Origin: Bacteroidota bacterium
Lineage (GTDB): Bacteria > Bacteroidota > Bacteroidia > UKL13-3
Assembly: GCA_027491085.1 (NCBI GenBank)
Contig: JAIXWW010000011.1
Span: 62,001-126,000 of the forward strand
Length of the DNA: 64,000 nucleotides
Direction: 5' to 3'
In this document: one piece after another, positions 44,937 to 53,640 of the stretch
How positions within the stretch are numbered: position 1 is the stretch's first letter
Layout: each line of letters starts with the position of its first letter
Program-made: the position numbers and the translations under genes
The notes under the pieces: generated by a model
The model's input: only the letters and a program-made list of their open reading frames with translations
What the model was told of the DNA's origin: nothing
Database searches by the model: none

Positions 44937-47150
44937 ATGAAACATAACCACCAAATTGTTAGATTAATTGAAGAGTTTTCAAAAGCATCAAACCATGTTT
45001 TAGACCACGTAGAACTTCAAAAAGCAAAGGCAAGATACCAACAAAGCTTGTCTGATAATTTTGATACGTTTTTTGAGCAATTAATAAATATTGGGACCTT
45101 TGCCAAATTTGCCTTTGAAATAAGAACTGCCTCAAAAGCAGAATTTGAAACATTTTTAAATAAAAATACTTTCCCCGTTATTTATTTTAAAAAATCAAAT
45201 AAAGACTTAACACCTGTTTTACTGAAGCATTTTCAAACTCAAAGTTACCAAACTATTGCTTTTGAAGATACTGAGGAAAAAGTTACTGATTTCAATGATA
45301 TAATTGAAATAGCCAATGAAGCGAAAACCATTAACCAATTGATTTTAGAAAATGATTATCAAAATCAAAATGGAGAAAACGATAGTATAATTTTTATAAC
45401 TGGCTTTCATATTGGGTCAATGTTAAACACAGAACATAAAAAAGGAATTACTCCTTTTCAACGATTTGTAAGTTTACTTAAAGCCGAAAAAAGAGACATA
45501 AAATACATTTATTTCTTTGCTATTTTAATTGCAATTATCAATTTAGCATTGCCACTTGGTGTGCAGGCTATAGTTGGTTTAATATCTGGAGGATTGTTAT
45601 TAGAATCGGTTATTATTTTAATAGCATTGGTAATTGCTGCCACAGGTCTTTCTGGTTATTTACAAATTCAGCAATTAAAAATGGTTGAAATACTACAGCA
45701 GCGTGTATTTGCCAACGTAACTTTTGAATTTGCTTGGCGCTTGCCACGCATTAAAATAGAAAGTTTATTAAAACACTACACACCCGAAATGGTAAACCGT
45801 TTTTTTGATGTATTAAACGTTCAAAAATCATTGCCTAAAATTTTGATTGATTTAACAGCCGCTTTGATACAAATACTATTTGGCTTATTGTTACTTTCAC
45901 TTTACCATCCTGTGTTTATTGGTTTCGGAATCTTTATTTTAGTTATCATCCTAATCATATTTTATACCACAGGAAAAAAAGCACTTGAAACCAGTATTTA
46001 CGAATCGAAATACAAATACAAGGTAGCTTATTGGTTGCAAGAAATTGGTAGAAGTATCACCTCTTTTAAACTCGCTGGAAACTCCAATTTACCTATTCAC
46101 AAAGCAGATAATTTACTAGCTAATTATTTAAAATATAGAAACAAACATTTTAGTATTTTGGTAAAACAATATGCTGCCATTGTATCGTTTAAAACATTAA
46201 TTACTGCTTCTTTATTAATTTTAGGTAGTTTTTTGGTGGTAAATAGGCAAATAAATTTAGGACAATTTGTAGCTGCGGAATTAATTATTGTGTTAATCAT
46301 CAATTCGGTTGAAAAACTTATTTCTACCCTAGAAGTTGCTTATGATTTACTAACTGCATTAGATAAAATTGGTCATGTAACCGATTTAGAAACCGAAAGC
46401 AATGCAGGCCGTGAATTACACGATTTAGAAATTGAACAAAAACTACTTTTAAAAACAAATAACCTAGGTTTTAAATATCCAAGCAGTAAAAAAAGCACCC
46501 TAACCAATATAAATTTTGAAATTAACAAAGGCGAAAGAATAGGAATAACAGGCCACAACGACAGTGGTAAAACTACCTTTATAAAAACACTTTCAGGTTT
46601 GTATTGCAATTTTGAAGGTTCATTTACATTAAATGGAGTTTCATTACGCGAACTAAATATTGACTCATACAGAGGAATAGTTGGCGATAATTTATCGCAA
46701 GACGATGTATTTGAAGGAACCATTGAAGAAAATATTGCAATGGGTAGAGCAGGAATTACTTTTAAAGATGTAATGGATGCAGTAGAAAAATCGTGTTTAA
46801 CTGAATTTTTAGCACAATTAGAAGAAGGATTGCAAAGCAATGTAAATCCTGGTGGAACCAATTTCCCGAAAAGTATTATTCAAAAAATATTGTTAGCACG
46901 CAGTTTTGTTCAGAAACCTAAGTTATTAATTATTGACGATTTTTTTTATAATATGAACCAAAAAGAGAGTGCCACTTTGGTAAATAATATTTTTAACAAT
47001 AAAAATTGGGCCATAGTCATTGTTTCTTCGCAAGCAGGTATTTTACAAAAATGTGATCGTATTTATTTAATGCAAAATGGCACATTTACCCAAAACGATA
47101 CCTACCAAAACTTGAGTCAAAACAACACGTTAAGCGCATTTATAAACTAA
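44937..47150 (+). CDS. ABC transporter, permease-ATPase fusion with degenerate ATPase motifs
   Basis: A 737-residue inner-membrane half-transporter. Residues 1-185 form a cytoplasmic region of unknown type, with no catalytic Cys/His pattern of a C39 peptidase. About six membrane helices follow (190-470). The ATPase domain has a Walker A (GHNDSGKT, from residue 539) and a Q-loop (NLSQDDVF), but the signature is NPGGTNFPKSIIQKILLAR instead of LSGGQ; the Walker B ends DD (667-668) instead of DE; and the H-switch histidine is missing (IVSSQAGIL, 697-699). It heads an operon with HlyD- and TolC-type genes (27 bp and 2 bp gaps), so it is the energy component of a type I-like exporter. Confidence 0.88.
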   Translation: MKHNHQIVRLIEEFSKASNHVLDHVELQKAKARYQQSLSDNFDTFFEQLINIGTFAKFAFEIRTASKAEFETFLNKNTFPVIYFKKSNKDLTPVLLKHFQTQSYQTIAFEDTEEKVTDFNDIIEIANEAKTINQLILENDYQNQNGENDSIIFITGFHIGSMLNTEHKKGITPFQRFVSLLKAEKRDIKYIYFFAILIAIINLALPLGVQAIVGLISGGLLLESVIILIALVIAATGLSGYLQIQQLKMVEILQQRVFANVTFEFAWRLPRIKIESLLKHYTPEMVNRFFDVLNVQKSLPKILIDLTAALIQILFGLLLLSLYHPVFIGFGIFILVIILIIFYTTGKKALETSIYESKYKYKVAYWLQEIGRSITSFKLAGNSNLPIHKADNLLANYLKYRNKHFSILVKQYAAIVSFKTLITASLLILGSFLVVNRQINLGQFVAAELIIVLIINSVEKLISTLEVAYDLLTALDKIGHVTDLETESNAGRELHDLEIEQKLLLKTNNLGFKYPSSKKSTLTNINFEINKGERIGITGHNDSGKTTFIKTLSGLYCNFEGSFTLNGVSLRELNIDSYRGIVGDNLSQDDVFEGTIEENIAMGRAGITFKDVMDAVEKSCLTEFLAQLEEGLQSNVNPGGTNFPKSIIQKILLARSFVQKPKLLIIDDFFYNMNQKESATLVNNIFNNKNWAIVIVSSQAGILQKCDRIYLMQNGTFTQNDTYQNLSQNNTLSAFIN

Positions 47151-47177
47151 TATTCCACTCCAATTTAAAACAACAAA

Positions 47178-48548
47178 ATGGATCAAAATCCTTATAATAA
47201 TACACTGAACGAGTTTAAAAATAGCAAACTTTACACCGTTCAATTAGTAAATACTCCTAAAAAGTTCAAAACCATCAGAAATTGGCTTATTGGCATCTTT
47301 TCATTGGTGTTTTTAAGTTTGTTTTTGCCTTGGCAACAAAACATAAATGGAAAAGGAAAAGTTACTCCTTTTGCCCCCGAAGATAGACCACAAAATGTTC
47401 CATCCATAATTGGTGGAAGAATTGAAAAATGGAAAGTAGTAGAAGGTCAATTTGTAAAAAAAGGCGATACTTTAGTTATTATCAGTGAGGTAAAGGAAAA
47501 GTTTTTCGACCCTGAATTATTAGCAAGAACCCAAAAGCAAATTGCAAATAAAGAAGAAGGTTTAGAGGCAAAAAACCGTAAAATTATTGCTTTAGAAAAA
47601 CAAATAGATGCGCTTAAAAGCAGCGTTGCCATTAAACTTAAAATGGCCAAAAACAAGATTTTGCAAGCACAGTTTACTGTGAAAGGAGAAAAAGGAAATT
47701 TTGATGCAGCAAAAACAAATGAAGAACTCTCGCGTAATCAGTTTGAACGTTTAAATGAACTGTATAAAAAAGGATTGGCTTCTTTAACTGAAATTCAGAA
47801 TAGAACCAATAAAATGCAAGAAGCTAAATCGAAAGCGATAGAAAGTGAAAACAAATACGACAAAGCAGAAAACGAATTAATAAATGCGCGTATAGATTTA
47901 AATTTTATTGAGGCTGAGTATTTAGACAAAATTTCGAAAGCAGAAAGTATTTTAGAGGAAACAGCTGGCGAACTTTTTGAAAGTCAAGCCGAGTTAATCA
48001 AGTTAAGAATTGAATATAGCAATTTATTGTTAAGAAGTGGATTTTATGCCATTAAAGCTCCTCAAGATGGTTATTTGGTACAAGTGTTAAAAGCGGGTAT
48101 TGGCGAAACCATTAAGGAAAATGAAAACTTAGCAACCATTGTTCCGGCTAATACCAAAACTGCAGTTGAAATGACTGTAAGAGCTTTGGATATGCCACTT
48201 TTATATAAAGGTTGTAAAGTTCGTATACAGTTTGATGGCTGGCCTGCTTTGGTTTTTAGCGGATGGCCAAGTTCGAGTGTTGGAACATTTGGAGGATTGG
48301 TGCAAGCTATTGATAGAAATGCTGATGAAAAAGGTAATTTTAGAATTTTAGTAGTGCAAGATCCTAATGATGTGCCTTGGCCTGAATTAATTCGCGCTGG
48401 TGGAGGTGTTTATGGTTGGGCTATGCTTAACAAAGTGCCCGTTTGGTACGAGTTATGGCGTCAGTTTAATGCTTTCCCTCCCGATTTTATGGACGAAGCC
48501 AACCAAATGAAAAAAGATGCAGATACCAAAACCAAAAAGGATAAATAA
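47178..48548 (+). CDS. HlyD family membrane fusion protein
   Basis: A 456-residue periplasmic adaptor anchored by one membrane helix (about 35-54, RNWLIGIFSLVFLSLFLPW). Half-lipoyl motifs (GGRIEKWKVVEGQFVKKGDT near residue 80 and KAPQDGYLVQVLKAGIGETI near 295) bracket a long alpha-helical hairpin (about 110-280) that docks on TolC. The family links inner-membrane ABC or RND pumps to an outer-membrane tunnel. It lies between the degenerate ABC gene and a TolC-type gene, 2 bp before the latter. Confidence 0.93.
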   Translation: MDQNPYNNTLNEFKNSKLYTVQLVNTPKKFKTIRNWLIGIFSLVFLSLFLPWQQNINGKGKVTPFAPEDRPQNVPSIIGGRIEKWKVVEGQFVKKGDTLVIISEVKEKFFDPELLARTQKQIANKEEGLEAKNRKIIALEKQIDALKSSVAIKLKMAKNKILQAQFTVKGEKGNFDAAKTNEELSRNQFERLNELYKKGLASLTEIQNRTNKMQEAKSKAIESENKYDKAENELINARIDLNFIEAEYLDKISKAESILEETAGELFESQAELIKLRIEYSNLLLRSGFYAIKAPQDGYLVQVLKAGIGETIKENENLATIVPANTKTAVEMTVRALDMPLLYKGCKVRIQFDGWPALVFSGWPSSSVGTFGGLVQAIDRNADEKGNFRILVVQDPNDVPWPELIRAGGGVYGWAMLNKVPVWYELWRQFNAFPPDFMDEANQMKKDADTKTKKDK

Positions 48549-48550
48549 CC

Positions 48551-49993
48551 ATGAAAATAAAATTGATTTCATTTGGGTTTTTATTTTGCATATGCAATGC
48601 ATTATCTGCACAAGATTCCTCTGTATTTTCTTTCCAAGATTTTTACATCCAAGTAGTTAATTACCATCCTATTTCAAAACAAGCTAATTTGTTAACCCAA
48701 AGTGCCAAGGCTGAATTATTAGCTGCACGAGGAGCTTTTGACCCGGTAATTAGTACCAATTATGAAAACAAAACTACTGATGGAAAAAACAGCTACACTT
48801 ACTTTGAACCTCAAATAAAAATACCAACCTTAATTGGTGTAGATGTAAAAGCAGGTTACGACCAAAGCGATGGAATAGCAGTAAATAACGACCGTGTAAA
48901 AATTTTAGAAAATAATGGACAATATCTCCCGCAATACGGGCAATACGCAATGCTTTATGCTGGAGTAAATGTGCCCATTTTAAGAGGTTTGCAAACTGAT
49001 AGCCGCAGAGCTACATTGCGTCAAGCTCAATATTTACAAGGATTGAACGAGGCAGATCGGGTTAAAGTAATTAATAAATTGCTTTTAAGTGCTGCCAAAG
49101 ATTATTGGGAATGGCAATTGGCTTACGAAAAACTTAAATTGATGCAGCTTAGTTATAATTTAGCCGAAAACCGATTTAACTTTATTAGCAGCCGCATAAA
49201 AGGTGGTGAAGACAAACCTATCGACAGTGTAGAAGCATTGATTGAACTAAAACGCAGAGAAACGCTTCTGTTGGAAACAGACGTTGAATATAAAAACGCG
49301 AGTTTAAGCATCAGCAATTATTTATGGAGCAATAAAAATGAACCTTTGCAATTAAAGGCAACTGTTTATCCTTCGGCAATTGGAACTGAACTAAAAAAAA
49401 TAAGTAGTGACTCATTGCAACGCATGGTTAACTATACCGAAGGTAATCATCCTGAATTAATGAAATTACAGTTCAAAAACAAGCAATTACAAATTGATAG
49501 AAAATTAGCTATTGAAAATATTAAGCCTCAACTAAATATTGAATATTATCCTTTTCAAACTTACAGCAAAGGCACTCAAAACGATGTAAACAATATTTTT
49601 AACCGACAGTATAAATTTGGTGCAAGTTTTTACAGTAGCTTGTTTTTACGTAAAGAAAGAGGAAAACTGCAACAAGCCAATTTAAAACTAAAAAATATTG
49701 ATTTTGAAACTCAATTAACCAAACGTGAATTGGTAAACGAGGTTTTTGCTAACTATAACAATCTTCTGAACTTAGAACAACTTATCGGTATTCAGGAAGT
49801 GTTGGTTAAAAATGCTTTCACATTGCGCGATGCAGAGCAAACGAGATTTGAAAATGGAGAAAGTTCACTTTTTTTAGTGAATACCCGCGAACGAAGCCTA
49901 ATAGATTCCCAGATAAAACAAGCTGAAATTAAAAGCAAATATGCAAAAGCTAAAGTTCAATTACAGTGGGCAAGTGGAATTAGGCTCTTTTAG
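48551..49993 (+). CDS. TolC family outer-membrane tunnel protein
   Basis: A 480-residue protein with a signal peptide (KIKLISFGFLFCICNALSAQ). It contains the two related alpha-helical coiled-coil repeats and beta strands expected of TolC (for example NLAENRFNFISSRIKGGED and FENGESSLFLVNTRERSLID). It completes a three-gene export operon. The cargo is not encoded here: no gene with a typical type I secretion signal is adjacent, although small efflux substrates are also possible. The downstream gene is convergent. Confidence 0.9.
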   Translation: MKIKLISFGFLFCICNALSAQDSSVFSFQDFYIQVVNYHPISKQANLLTQSAKAELLAARGAFDPVISTNYENKTTDGKNSYTYFEPQIKIPTLIGVDVKAGYDQSDGIAVNNDRVKILENNGQYLPQYGQYAMLYAGVNVPILRGLQTDSRRATLRQAQYLQGLNEADRVKVINKLLLSAAKDYWEWQLAYEKLKLMQLSYNLAENRFNFISSRIKGGEDKPIDSVEALIELKRRETLLLETDVEYKNASLSISNYLWSNKNEPLQLKATVYPSAIGTELKKISSDSLQRMVNYTEGNHPELMKLQFKNKQLQIDRKLAIENIKPQLNIEYYPFQTYSKGTQNDVNNIFNRQYKFGASFYSSLFLRKERGKLQQANLKLKNIDFETQLTKRELVNEVFANYNNLLNLEQLIGIQEVLVKNAFTLRDAEQTRFENGESSLFLVNTRERSLIDSQIKQAEIKSKYAKAKVQLQWASGIRLF

Positions 49994-49999
49994 ATTAAT

Positions 50000-51106
50000 C
50001 TAATTATTATTTATGACAATTTTTTTATAGTAATTATCTTTATCACAATTCAATTTAATCAAATAAACACCTTTTTGTAAGAAAGATAAATCAAAGCTAA
50101 CATCATCAAAATTAAGTTTTGTTTCTTTTATAACATCACCTCTCATACCAAAGATTGTAAGATTTTTTGGTTTATCTACCATGTCTTCAAACATTAGTTT
50201 TCTTTGTTCCGAATTCCATAAAACTACATCTGATAAATCCGTTTTTGCGTTTACAACCAATTTTTTCGAATATTCAAATGCACCATTAAAATCGACCTGT
50301 TTTAATCTAAAATATACCTTATTATTTGCTAAATAATTATACATAAAAATGTAGTTTTTAACAGTGTTTGAATTACCAAATCCTTTAACCTTTCCAACAT
50401 TCAACCATGTTTCACCATCAATGCTTTGTTCAACCTCAAAATGGCTATTATTGATTTCCGAAGCAGTTTTCCACTTCAAATTAATTTCACTACCAAACCT
50501 TTGTGCTGTAAAATCTAACCATTTAACAGGAAGAACAGTAGCAGAAAATGTTTTAGTATAAGGTTGGTCTCCACTTGTTGAGTTATCGTTATCCGTTGAA
50601 TTAATTGAAACATAAAACTTAACTGGTGTTGAACTAATAGTAGATGGTGCAGTCCAATCAAAGGTCCACGATTTTGTATTTGTTGGTGCTGAAGTACCAC
50701 TTGCAGTGTGAGCCACACATGAACGGCCAAGCATATAGCCATTGTGTTCTTGCACCTCCGTATTTGAAGCTGGCACAGAGAAAGTTCCTAATGTTGGACT
50801 TGATGAAGTAGCTGTAGTGGAAACAGCCGTTACTTGAAAACCATATTTAACACTACTTGGATCAGAAAATGTAAGTGTCATTGTATAGGTATCTCCTCCT
50901 ACAAAAGAATTAAATGGAACCGTTGATGTAAGGGTTATATTATTCCATACACTGCCACTAGTTACTGGCGAAGCATGACAATTTCCACAATTGGATTCAC
51001 CTGGGGCATCCGTATATCCTCCACCTGGCGATGATGTATTGGTAAAAATATTTGAACTATAAAACAATAAATAAACAAGTATAACTATTGTAAAAATTTT
51101 CTTCAT
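50000..51106 (-). CDS. T9SS substrate with an N-terminal CxxCH and Reelin-like domain
   Basis: A 368-residue secreted protein. After a signal peptide (KKIFTIVILVYLLFYSSNIF) comes GGGYTDAPGESNCGNCHAS, a CxxCH haem-attachment motif typical of the choice-of-anchor V/Reelin-like family, then a beta-sandwich (about 55-195; TYTMTLTFSDPSSVKYGFQV). A fibronectin-like stretch (WLDFTAQRFGSEINLKWKTA, then YFRLKQVDFNGAFEYSKKL) is typical of T9SS C-terminal regions, followed by a type A-like sorting tail ending in GVYLIKLNCD. The protein is probably exported by the T9SS and may carry a covalently bound haem. The gene is alone, convergent with the TolC gene. Confidence 0.8.
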   Translation of the reverse strand: MKKIFTIVILVYLLFYSSNIFTNTSSPGGGYTDAPGESNCGNCHASPVTSGSVWNNITLTSTVPFNSFVGGDTYTMTLTFSDPSSVKYGFQVTAVSTTATSSSPTLGTFSVPASNTEVQEHNGYMLGRSCVAHTASGTSAPTNTKSWTFDWTAPSTISSTPVKFYVSINSTDNDNSTSGDQPYTKTFSATVLPVKWLDFTAQRFGSEINLKWKTASEINNSHFEVEQSIDGETWLNVGKVKGFGNSNTVKNYIFMYNYLANNKVYFRLKQVDFNGAFEYSKKLVVNAKTDLSDVVLWNSEQRKLMFEDMVDKPKNLTIFGMRGDVIKETKLNFDDVSFDLSFLQKGVYLIKLNCDKDNYYKKIVINNN

Positions 51107-51212
51107 AAAAACAAACTAATTAAAAAAGCATAACAAAGGTTACGAATTAATATTTAATAAAACAAATTTTCTTTTACTCCCTGCATAACGAAATTTAAAA
51201 CTTGGAGTAAAC

Positions 51213-51245
51213 AAAAAAAGCAGGCAATAATTGCCTGCTTTTTTG
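51213..51245 (-). terminator. Terminator of the LruC lipoprotein gene
   Basis: Perfect 14-bp arms AAAAAAGCAGGCAA (51214-51227) and TTGCCTGCTTTTTT (51231-51244) with a 3-nt loop, 17 bp past the stop of the minus-strand gene. Confidence 0.85.
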
Positions 51246-51261
51246 ATTAAATTATTTAATT

Positions 51262-53253
51262 TTAATAGATGTTTGAGTTGTTTCTGTATCCTGAAGTATT
51301 TTTATACCAATCAGTATTAGATGAACCACCTGATTGAGCCCAATTTACAAAGAAATTATATGCATTGATAATTTGAACTCTTTCTTTTGGATATTTAAAG
51401 CTTTCAGGGATATTAATTGCATAAGGCAAATTGTTTTTAGTTTTATAATAAACTGTTGGTGGGTTTGTATTATCTGATGATGTCCCAAAAATAGACTTGT
51501 TAGCTAAAGTTGTTGGCGCTTTACCAGCTAAATGTACTTCAAAGCCTCTTCCTTTTCCTACTTCATCTACATATATAAATGGATTATATGAACCTAGCGT
51601 GAATGTTGTTAATGCTATTGGTGTTGTTAAGTCAAAACTTATTGCTATCGTATCTACATTTTGGAAAGGTTCTGTACTTACAGTGTTAAATGCATTATTG
51701 AATTTAGTTCTAGAATTATTAAATAATATTGCTACTCCATTGGTTTGTCCAGCCTCTAAAGTTGCACCAGTCATATTTTTAATATTGGTGCTTAATGTAG
51801 GGAATTCTATTCCGAAACCATTTTTATAAACACCACCTGCTGCTCTTGGTTTAAATTTACCTTCAACTCTTACTACTTTATTTGCTGCATTAGTAACTAC
51901 TTTGTAATTGTAATCCACAACTAAATCATTCAAATCGTAATCACCTTTACTTGGCCATTGGTCTTCAAAAGCAACACTAGCAGAACCAGTTTTTGAAGGA
52001 TAGTAATTATTAAATGCTTTATTAGGATCAGTAGGATATTCATCATCTGTGTCGTTTACACCATCATTATCTGCATCAACAGCTGGTTTCATTGGTAACA
52101 CATTTTCTTGTGAAATTGCTGTTACAGGATTTGCTTTTGCAAAAAACAATGCATCGTTAAAATCATTATCGCTATTGCCACCAGTTCTTGGTAAATCTTC
52201 AAATCCAAATAAAAATCTATTTGATGTGTTGTCATAAAATAATACTGAATGTTCTCTTTTTGTTGCGTCAGACTCAATTGTATTTAAATTTTTATCCGAA
52301 AAATAAATTGGACTTTTAGCAATTGTTGAACCCTGGTAACCATTTGCAACTAAAGCAAAAGCAATAACTGTATCTGCCCCAAAACGACCAATTTTAACTT
52401 TATCACCTGAAGTCATTCCTCCCCCACTTCCAGAGAACGAAACATTTGGAAAAACAGCAATCAAAGAGTCAATATCGTTTGGAGTAGCAGGTGGCGTATT
52501 CTTATTGTAAGCATAGTAAAATAATGAATTTTGATAACCAGCACCTTCGTGTACAAATGTTATCCAAACATCCGAAAGAGCAGTGATTTTTAAATTTCTT
52601 TCAACTGTATTACTTAAATACTCTGGATTGTAAACTGGAACTGGTCTTTGTTCTGGCAAAGTTGCATTGATATCAGCCAAATAACTGCTTGAAAGTATAT
52701 CTCTAGGAGTAACCAAATAATTAGGAACACCGCTAGAATTCCATTTACCAAGTCTAAATGAAAAATCTGTTGATTTTCCTAAACTTGTTACTTTAGGCGA
52801 ACCTAATCTACTTGCCAATGTTTTAATTTTTTGTGGAGCAGAACCACCTAAAATTAAATTAGCTTTAGCAGAATTTACATCTACCAAAACACCATTAGCC
52901 AATCCTAAGTAATTAGTATTAACTACCACTTGACTTACACTTGTGGGCATTTCTACTGAAGCGTTTAATACACCATTAGCATCTGTTAATCCTATAAGTA
53001 ATGTATTGCCCAAAACATCACTTGAGCCATCCAAAACTTCCACTCTAACACCACTAATTGGCTTATCATCATTAGTTAACAACTTTACACTTACATTAAT
53101 TTCACTAGTAGTTTTGTAATCGAAACTTGCCGGCACTACCATTTGGTCAATATTTGTAACATTTGTAGGAGTTACAACGGTCGTTTCTTTTACCACTTTT
53201 TCGCACGACATTAATGTCAATGCAGCGGCAGCTGTAATAATTAAATTTTTCAT
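51262..53253 (-). CDS. LruC domain lipoprotein
   Basis: The ATG at 53253 gives 663 residues starting with a lipoprotein signal (KNLIITAAAALTLMSC). The mature protein has an Ig-like N-terminal segment with INVSVKLLTNDDKPISGVRV (about 50-130), a DUF4114-like region with FYDNTSNRFLFGFEDLPRTGG, a calcium-type DNDGVNDTDDEYPTDP (thrombospondin type 3-like), and the LruC domain (about 410-640; WPSKGDYDLNDLVVDYNYKV). LruC proteins are large surface lipoproteins; their role is not known to me. The upstream region contains two adjacent palindromes (53359-53399), possibly operators. Confidence 0.85.
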   Translation of the reverse strand: MKNLIITAAAALTLMSCEKVVKETTVVTPTNVTNIDQMVVPASFDYKTTSEINVSVKLLTNDDKPISGVRVEVLDGSSDVLGNTLLIGLTDANGVLNASVEMPTSVSQVVVNTNYLGLANGVLVDVNSAKANLILGGSAPQKIKTLASRLGSPKVTSLGKSTDFSFRLGKWNSSGVPNYLVTPRDILSSSYLADINATLPEQRPVPVYNPEYLSNTVERNLKITALSDVWITFVHEGAGYQNSLFYYAYNKNTPPATPNDIDSLIAVFPNVSFSGSGGGMTSGDKVKIGRFGADTVIAFALVANGYQGSTIAKSPIYFSDKNLNTIESDATKREHSVLFYDNTSNRFLFGFEDLPRTGGNSDNDFNDALFFAKANPVTAISQENVLPMKPAVDADNDGVNDTDDEYPTDPNKAFNNYYPSKTGSASVAFEDQWPSKGDYDLNDLVVDYNYKVVTNAANKVVRVEGKFKPRAAGGVYKNGFGIEFPTLSTNIKNMTGATLEAGQTNGVAILFNNSRTKFNNAFNTVSTEPFQNVDTIAISFDLTTPIALTTFTLGSYNPFIYVDEVGKGRGFEVHLAGKAPTTLANKSIFGTSSDNTNPPTVYYKTKNNLPYAINIPESFKYPKERVQIINAYNFFVNWAQSGGSSNTDWYKNTSGYRNNSNIY

Positions 53254-53358
53254 GTTATATTTTTTATTAATTGTTTTCATTTTATATTTTATTACTTACC
53301 ATTATCATTCCCAAAAAACAAGTAACTGAAAATAAGGTTATTAACATAAAACACAAAA

Positions 53359-53399
53359 GAATATTTATCCCAAAAAAGATAAATATTCCCAATATGGGA
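53359..53399. promoter_or_regulatory. Two adjacent palindromes upstream of the LruC gene
   Basis: GAATATTTATC (53359-53369) and GATAAATATTC (53378-53388) are a perfect 11-bp inverted repeat with an 8-nt spacer; TCCCA-ATA-TGGGA (53387-53399) follows directly. The start codon is about 105 bp downstream on the minus strand. Operator, hairpin or both; the rest of the 387-bp gap 53254-53640 holds only a terminator. Confidence 0.4.
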
Positions 53400-53592
53400 C
53401 AATATTTGATTTTTGTAAATACAAAATAATTCAAATTTTAGGGAAGGAAGGAAAAAAAATTGTAAAAACAATAAGATGAAAAAGTTTTAATCAGATAAAT
53501 GGCTTTTTACGTTATTTAAATGACAAATTATTTATTTGAATTGAGGATATTCCAGTTTTAAATTTCAGTATTTGCAATCATACAAAATAAAA

Positions 53593-53625
53593 AAGCCATC
53601 AACTTTTGGGTTGATGGCTTCAAAT
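53593..53625 (-). terminator. Terminator of the E2 gene
   Basis: Perfect 11-bp arms AAGCCATCAAC (53593-53603) and GTTGATGGCTT (53610-53620) with a 6-nt loop and A/T-rich flanks, 20 bp past the stop of the minus-strand gene. Confidence 0.75.
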
Positions 53626-53640
53626 ATAAAATTTAAAATC

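Noticed and set aside
44937..45500. C39 peptidase domain at the N-terminus of the ABC protein
   Set aside because: The region has no cysteine or histidine pattern of C39 peptidases, so it is not a peptidase-containing bacteriocin exporter on this evidence.
46373..46861. 162-codon open frame on the minus strand
   Set aside because: It is antisense to the ABC ATPase domain and has no start context or motif.
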